A stretch of 64,000 bases of DNA from Glaciecola amylolytica (GTDB lineage Bacteria > Bacteroidota > Bacteroidia > Flavobacteriales_D > Crocinitomicaceae): positions 4,521,501 to 4,585,500 of the forward strand of contig CP034120.1 in the NCBI GenBank assembly GCA_003856375.1, written 5' to 3'. Below are positions 60,053 to 64,000 of this stretch, in pieces; the first letter of the stretch is position 1; the number at the start of each line of letters is the position of its first letter. The notes below the pieces were generated by a model that did no database searches, was not told where the DNA came from, and was given only the letters and a program-made list of their open reading frames with translations. The translations under genes and the position numbers were made by a program.

Positions 60053-63000
60053 ATGAGAACTTGTTTTTTATCACTCTTGTTATTCTGTCATTTCGCTATC
60101 GGGCAAACAACCCTGTTTAACTACAATGCGAGTTGGAAATATCTGGATAACGGAAGTAATCAGGGAACGGCATGGACAGCTGCAGGTTTTGACGACAGCG
60201 CCTGGGCTTCCGGAAATGGTCAGCTTGGTTACGGTGACGGAGATGAATCAACAGTTGTAAGCTACGGTCCTTCAAGTACGAATAAATACCTCACGACTTA
60301 TTTCAGAAAATCGGTTGTAATCGCAAACATCAATGATTTTGCGCAGATTCAGCTAAACTGTAAACGGGACGACGGAATCGTTGTTTACGTCAACGGATCG
60401 GAAGTATGGAGAAACAATATGCCTTCCGGAACCGTTTTGTACAATACAACGGCATCAGGCGACGCATCCGATGACGGAAATGGAATTCAGACAAGTACGC
60501 TGGATGCTGCAACAGCAGGTTTCGTAACAGGAACCAATGTCATTGCAGTAGAAGTTCACCAACGAAACAATACCAGCAGTGATTTATCATTCGATATGGA
60601 AATGATAGGTCTGGAAGCTCCGTCGCAAACACAGGTTGTTGCACTTGGGGCTTCGTGGAAATATAAAGATGACGGATCCAATCAGGGAACTTCGTGGATT
60701 GCAGCAGGTTTTAACGATGCTTCCTGGGCTTCCGGAAATGCAGAATTTGGCTACGGAGATTCTGATGAAGCAACACTCATCAATGCTTGTGGAACTGTAA
60801 CTCAAAATCCTTCATGTACCAACAAATATCCGACAAGCTATTTTAGAAAATCAGTTTCGATTTCAAACATCAATCTGTATCAATCCTTCTTGTTTAAAGT
60901 CAGAAGGGATGACGGAGCAGTTGTTTATGTGAATGGGACTGAAATCTGGAGAAATAATATGCCCGCAGGAACAATTGCTTACAATACGTTTGCAAGTGCT
61001 GCGTGCTCGGATGACGGAGCTGATTTGAATGCATTCACTCTTTCTGTTCCGGCTTCTTTCTTCGTTTCGGGATCTAATACCATTGCCGTTGAAATCCATC
61101 AGAATAGCGGTTCAAGCAGCGACTTGAGTTTCGATATGGAAATTCTTGCCTTGGCTCCGGTTCCGGGTGGAGCATCTTTGGAAAGAGGTCCTTACATTCA
61201 ATCATTGACAGAAAACTCCGTCATTTTACATTGGAAAACAGATGTGACGGTTGATACCAAAGTTCAATATGGAACAAGTGCAGCTGCCCTGACGCAGGAA
61301 GTTGCTCTTCCAGCCTCAACTACGGATCATATCGTAACGCTTTCCGGTTTAACCCCGAATACCAAATACTTTTATGCGATAGGAACTTCCGTCGGAGTGA
61401 TTCAGGGCGATACGAATAATTACTTTATCACAGCTCCGCTTAACGGATCGGAAGGAAAATATACTTTTTGGGTAAGTGGCGATTGCGGTACAAATACAAC
61501 ACATCAGCGAAATGTTCGCGACCGTTACCTGGAATACATGGACGGAAAATCAGCGAATGGCTGGTTGTTGCTGGGAGATAACGCTTATAACAGTGGAACG
61601 GAGCAGGAATATTCTTCTAATTTCTTCGATATCTACGAATCCAACTTAATGCGTAATACACCTCTTTGGCCTGCGCCAGGAAATCACGATTATGCCAATA
61701 GCGGTTCCCGTCAGAATGACCATGCAGTTCCTTACTTTGATATTTTTGATTTGCCGGGCAACGGTGAAGCAGGAGGTGTACCTTCGGGAACGGAAGCATT
61801 TTATTCATACGATTACGGAAACATTCACTTTCTTGCTCTGGATTCCTATGGAAAGGAAGACAACACGACACGTTTGTACGATACCCTTGGAGCACAGGTT
61901 CAGTGGATCAAAGCAGATCTGGCAGCAAATAACAAACCGTGGGTTGTTGCGTATTGGCATCATGCACCGTATACCAAAGGATCACATAATTCCGATACGG
62001 AGGGCGAATTAATCAGCATCCGCCAGAATTTTATCCGGATTTTGGAGCGTGAAGGAGTCGATTTAATTCTTTGCGGACACAGCCACGACTACGAACGGTC
62101 AAAACTGATGCACGGACATTACGGAAATGAATCTTCTTTTAATCCTGCTGTACATAATTTGAGTCAAAGTTCCGGAAAGTACGACGGATCTGTGAATTCA
62201 TGTACCTATGTCAAAGATTCAACGAATCATACGTTGGAAGGAACGGTGTATGTTTTGAGTGGTGCTTCCGGAAAATTGGGAGGAACCCAGGCCGGTTATC
62301 CGCATGATGCATTGCCTTTTGCAAATTCTAACGATGGAGGATCGCTCTTGTTGGAGTTTGAAGCCAATCGACTGGATGTGAAATGGCTGTGTGCAGACGG
62401 AGTGATCCGCGATAATTTTACGATCATCAAAAATGCAAATAAGCGCGATACACTGACGCTGAATTACGGTGATTCCGCAACGCTTTCAGCTTCGTGGGTC
62501 GGTGAATACAACTGGTCTTCAAATGGTTCAACGAACCGCTCAAACGAAGTTTCTCCTGAGCAATCCGGTTTTGAAGTGGTTACGGATCAATACCAATGTG
62601 TGTCCGATTCAGTGTATATCAACGTGATTTTACCGACAAGCACTTTAAACACCCCGACGACAGTGAATTATTGTGTGGGTGAAGAGCTTCAGCTTGATTT
62701 TTCATTGAACGGATATTTCAGACCCTCCAATCTGTTCATTCTTGAGTTGAGTGATGCAAACGGGACTTTCGGAACACCGGTTCAATTGGATACGATTTCC
62801 GGAAATCAAGCAGGAAGTTTTCAGGCAATGCTGCCGGATAATTTACCAAATGGTTCGTACAGCTTGAGAATTGTCAGCAGCTATCCGAATACAGTCGGTC
62901 CGGTTCTTTCGGGACTTCAAATTCACGAAATGCCGCTTGTCAGTATTTCCGGATTAAATGCGAGCTACGTTGAAAATGAACCGAACGTTCCATTGACGGG

Positions 63001-63982
63001 AACACCATTCGGAGGAACTTTTTCAGGTCCGGGAGTAAATGCGTTGGTTTTCAGCCCGGTTGCAGCCGGAGTGGGAGCACATGAAATTGTTTATACTTAT
63101 TCGGATGCAAATGCGTGTTCGAGCGCCGATACAACACTTGTTACCGTCTTGCCGATTCCTCCGGGAGTTCAGATTCCTGCATTGACAACCAGCGCATACT
63201 GTGTCGGTGATGAAATTCAGGTGACATACCTTACTCAGGGAACATTTGACCCGGCGAATGAATTTGAATTGCAGTTAAGTGATGCTGCGGGATCTTTTTC
63301 AAATCCTTTGATTTTGGAAACACAAACAGGAACGGGTTCCGGAACGTTTCATTCAATCGTTCCGATGAGTTTGCCAACCGGAGCTGGTTATTTATTGCGC
63401 ATCGCGGCATCCAATCCGTCTTTGATGACACAATTGGCTGATCCGGTTCAGATTTTTGCATTGCCAGTGGTAAGTTTCACCGGTTTGAATGCAAATTACA
63501 TTGAAAATGATCCGGGAGCGTCATTGCTTGGAAATCCTTCTGGTGGAACTTTTAGCGGAACGGGAGTCTCCGGGTCTGTCTTTGATCCGTTTGCTGCCGG
63601 AGTTGGCGGGCCGTATGCAATCGTTTACGAGTTTACGGACGCAAATGGCTGTTCTTCCAGTGACACGATGTACACTTCCGTTTCTGCAGATCAAACAAGT
63701 TCTTTGGTGGAGTCGGTAAATGGAGTGGATTTAAAAATATACCCAAATCCGGCGAAAGAAAAAATGCTGATTCGTTTGGAATCAAATCGGGATTTTTCGC
63801 TGGAAGCAGAGGTTTTAAGCTTGTTGGGAATCGCAGAATCTGTTGTTCATCCGACACAATTGTCTCAGGGGATTCACGAATTTGAACTGAATGCCCGGGA
63901 ACTGAACCTGAGTAAAGGAGTTTATTACCTGAGATTACAGGTGAATGGTGTTGAAAAACAATGGAAGATCTGCTTCCATTAA
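60053..63982 (+). CDS. T9SS-exported multidomain metallophosphoesterase (purple acid phosphatase-like)
   Basis: A 1309-residue protein with a signal peptide (MRTCFLSLLLFCHFAIG). Two tandem ~175-residue beta modules (~20-190 and ~195-370) repeat 'SWKY.D.GSNQGT.W', 'FRKSV', 'VYVNG.E.WRNNMP' and 'SDLSFDMEM'. A fibronectin III-like purple acid phosphatase N-domain (~380-460) precedes the calcineurin-like domain (~470-790) with metal ligands in 'SGDCG', 'LLGDNAY', 'GNHDY', 'WHHAPYTKGSH' and 'CGHSHDYERS'. Then come two ~180-residue repeats (~865-1040, ~1045-1225) with 'YCVG(E/D)E(L/I)Q' and 'GGTFSG.GV', and a T9SS type A domain ('LKIYPNPAKEKMLIRL'). It is a secreted or surface phosphatase; actual substrate unknown. 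Confidence 0.87.
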   Translation: MRTCFLSLLLFCHFAIGQTTLFNYNASWKYLDNGSNQGTAWTAAGFDDSAWASGNGQLGYGDGDESTVVSYGPSSTNKYLTTYFRKSVVIANINDFAQIQLNCKRDDGIVVYVNGSEVWRNNMPSGTVLYNTTASGDASDDGNGIQTSTLDAATAGFVTGTNVIAVEVHQRNNTSSDLSFDMEMIGLEAPSQTQVVALGASWKYKDDGSNQGTSWIAAGFNDASWASGNAEFGYGDSDEATLINACGTVTQNPSCTNKYPTSYFRKSVSISNINLYQSFLFKVRRDDGAVVYVNGTEIWRNNMPAGTIAYNTFASAACSDDGADLNAFTLSVPASFFVSGSNTIAVEIHQNSGSSSDLSFDMEILALAPVPGGASLERGPYIQSLTENSVILHWKTDVTVDTKVQYGTSAAALTQEVALPASTTDHIVTLSGLTPNTKYFYAIGTSVGVIQGDTNNYFITAPLNGSEGKYTFWVSGDCGTNTTHQRNVRDRYLEYMDGKSANGWLLLGDNAYNSGTEQEYSSNFFDIYESNLMRNTPLWPAPGNHDYANSGSRQNDHAVPYFDIFDLPGNGEAGGVPSGTEAFYSYDYGNIHFLALDSYGKEDNTTRLYDTLGAQVQWIKADLAANNKPWVVAYWHHAPYTKGSHNSDTEGELISIRQNFIRILEREGVDLILCGHSHDYERSKLMHGHYGNESSFNPAVHNLSQSSGKYDGSVNSCTYVKDSTNHTLEGTVYVLSGASGKLGGTQAGYPHDALPFANSNDGGSLLLEFEANRLDVKWLCADGVIRDNFTIIKNANKRDTLTLNYGDSATLSASWVGEYNWSSNGSTNRSNEVSPEQSGFEVVTDQYQCVSDSVYINVILPTSTLNTPTTVNYCVGEELQLDFSLNGYFRPSNLFILELSDANGTFGTPVQLDTISGNQAGSFQAMLPDNLPNGSYSLRIVSSYPNTVGPVLSGLQIHEMPLVSISGLNASYVENEPNVPLTGTPFGGTFSGPGVNALVFSPVAAGVGAHEIVYTYSDANACSSADTTLVTVLPIPPGVQIPALTTSAYCVGDEIQVTYLTQGTFDPANEFELQLSDAAGSFSNPLILETQTGTGSGTFHSIVPMSLPTGAGYLLRIAASNPSLMTQLADPVQIFALPVVSFTGLNANYIENDPGASLLGNPSGGTFSGTGVSGSVFDPFAAGVGGPYAIVYEFTDANGCSSSDTMYTSVSADQTSSLVESVNGVDLKIYPNPAKEKMLIRLESNRDFSLEAEVLSLLGIAESVVHPTQLSQGIHEFELNARELNLSKGVYYLRLQVNGVEKQWKICFH

Positions 63983-64000
63983 GATCATGATTCAAATTGC

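Overview
The window looks like chromosomal DNA of a Bacteroidota bacterium, most likely Flavobacteriales near Fluviicola/Crocinitomicaceae. Direct support: a complete Alternative Complex III (act) operon running straight into cytochrome oxidase genes, several proteins with type IX secretion (T9SS) C-terminal sorting domains plus the T9SS/gliding lipoprotein SprE/PorW, an ATP synthase operon without atpD/atpC, a grasp-with-spasm peptide cluster, and repeated -7 promoter elements of the Bacteroidota form TAnnTTTG. The genus is inference. No tRNA, rRNA, CRISPR array, transposase or phage gene was seen.

Layout. 1-1.7 kb: the 3' end of a ChaN-like gene and two tandemly duplicated small helix-turn-helix genes with their flanks. 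1.7-11.3 kb: the most accessory-looking part, a one-strand RiPP cluster: a long leader densely packed with stem-loops, a 69-residue double-glycine precursor, a DUF6624 protein, an ATP-grasp ligase (gwsG), an unassigned 63-residue protein, a SPASM protein without a radical SAM core (gwsS), a tandem OmpA-like protein, and a C39-peptidase ABC exporter with HlyD adaptor and TolC-like channel. Expected product: an ester/amide cross-linked graspetide cleaved after Gly-Gly and exported through a type I-like route. 11.4-19.9 kb: an AsmA-like protein, a beta-barrel protein, a DUF4956/VTC polyphosphate-polymerase-like pair, purT, a BaiN-like flavoprotein and a SPOR-domain protein.

20.2-32.1 kb: actABCDEF plus coxB and coxA, i.e. 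quinol oxidation by Alternative Complex III passed to a cytochrome oxidase, ended by a strong terminator. 32.4-45.7 kb: mixed genes: a C10 protease with a T9SS-exported S74 protein, ruvB, queG, a DUF1800/DUF1501 pair, a DUF4412 protein, rseP and an alpha/beta hydrolase-like protein. 45.9-50.3 kb: yebC, a CvpA-like protein and sprE. 50.3-56.4 kb: two small AtpI/AtpZ-like membrane proteins, then atpB-E-F-H-A-G. 56.4-64 kb: a T9SS cargo protein, a flotillin-like SPFH protein with repeated N-terminal modules, and a 1309-residue T9SS-exported metallophosphoesterase.

Between genes there are recurring non-coding elements: a family of terminators with a shared GGGCG(A/G)AA core, inverted repeats ending AATTGAAAA/TTTTCAATT, and a roughly 24-bp repeat centred on TCGCGA present at three sites. 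The best candidates for something undescribed are the RiPP cluster with its unusual partner genes and the multi-stem RNA-like region in front of its precursor gene.
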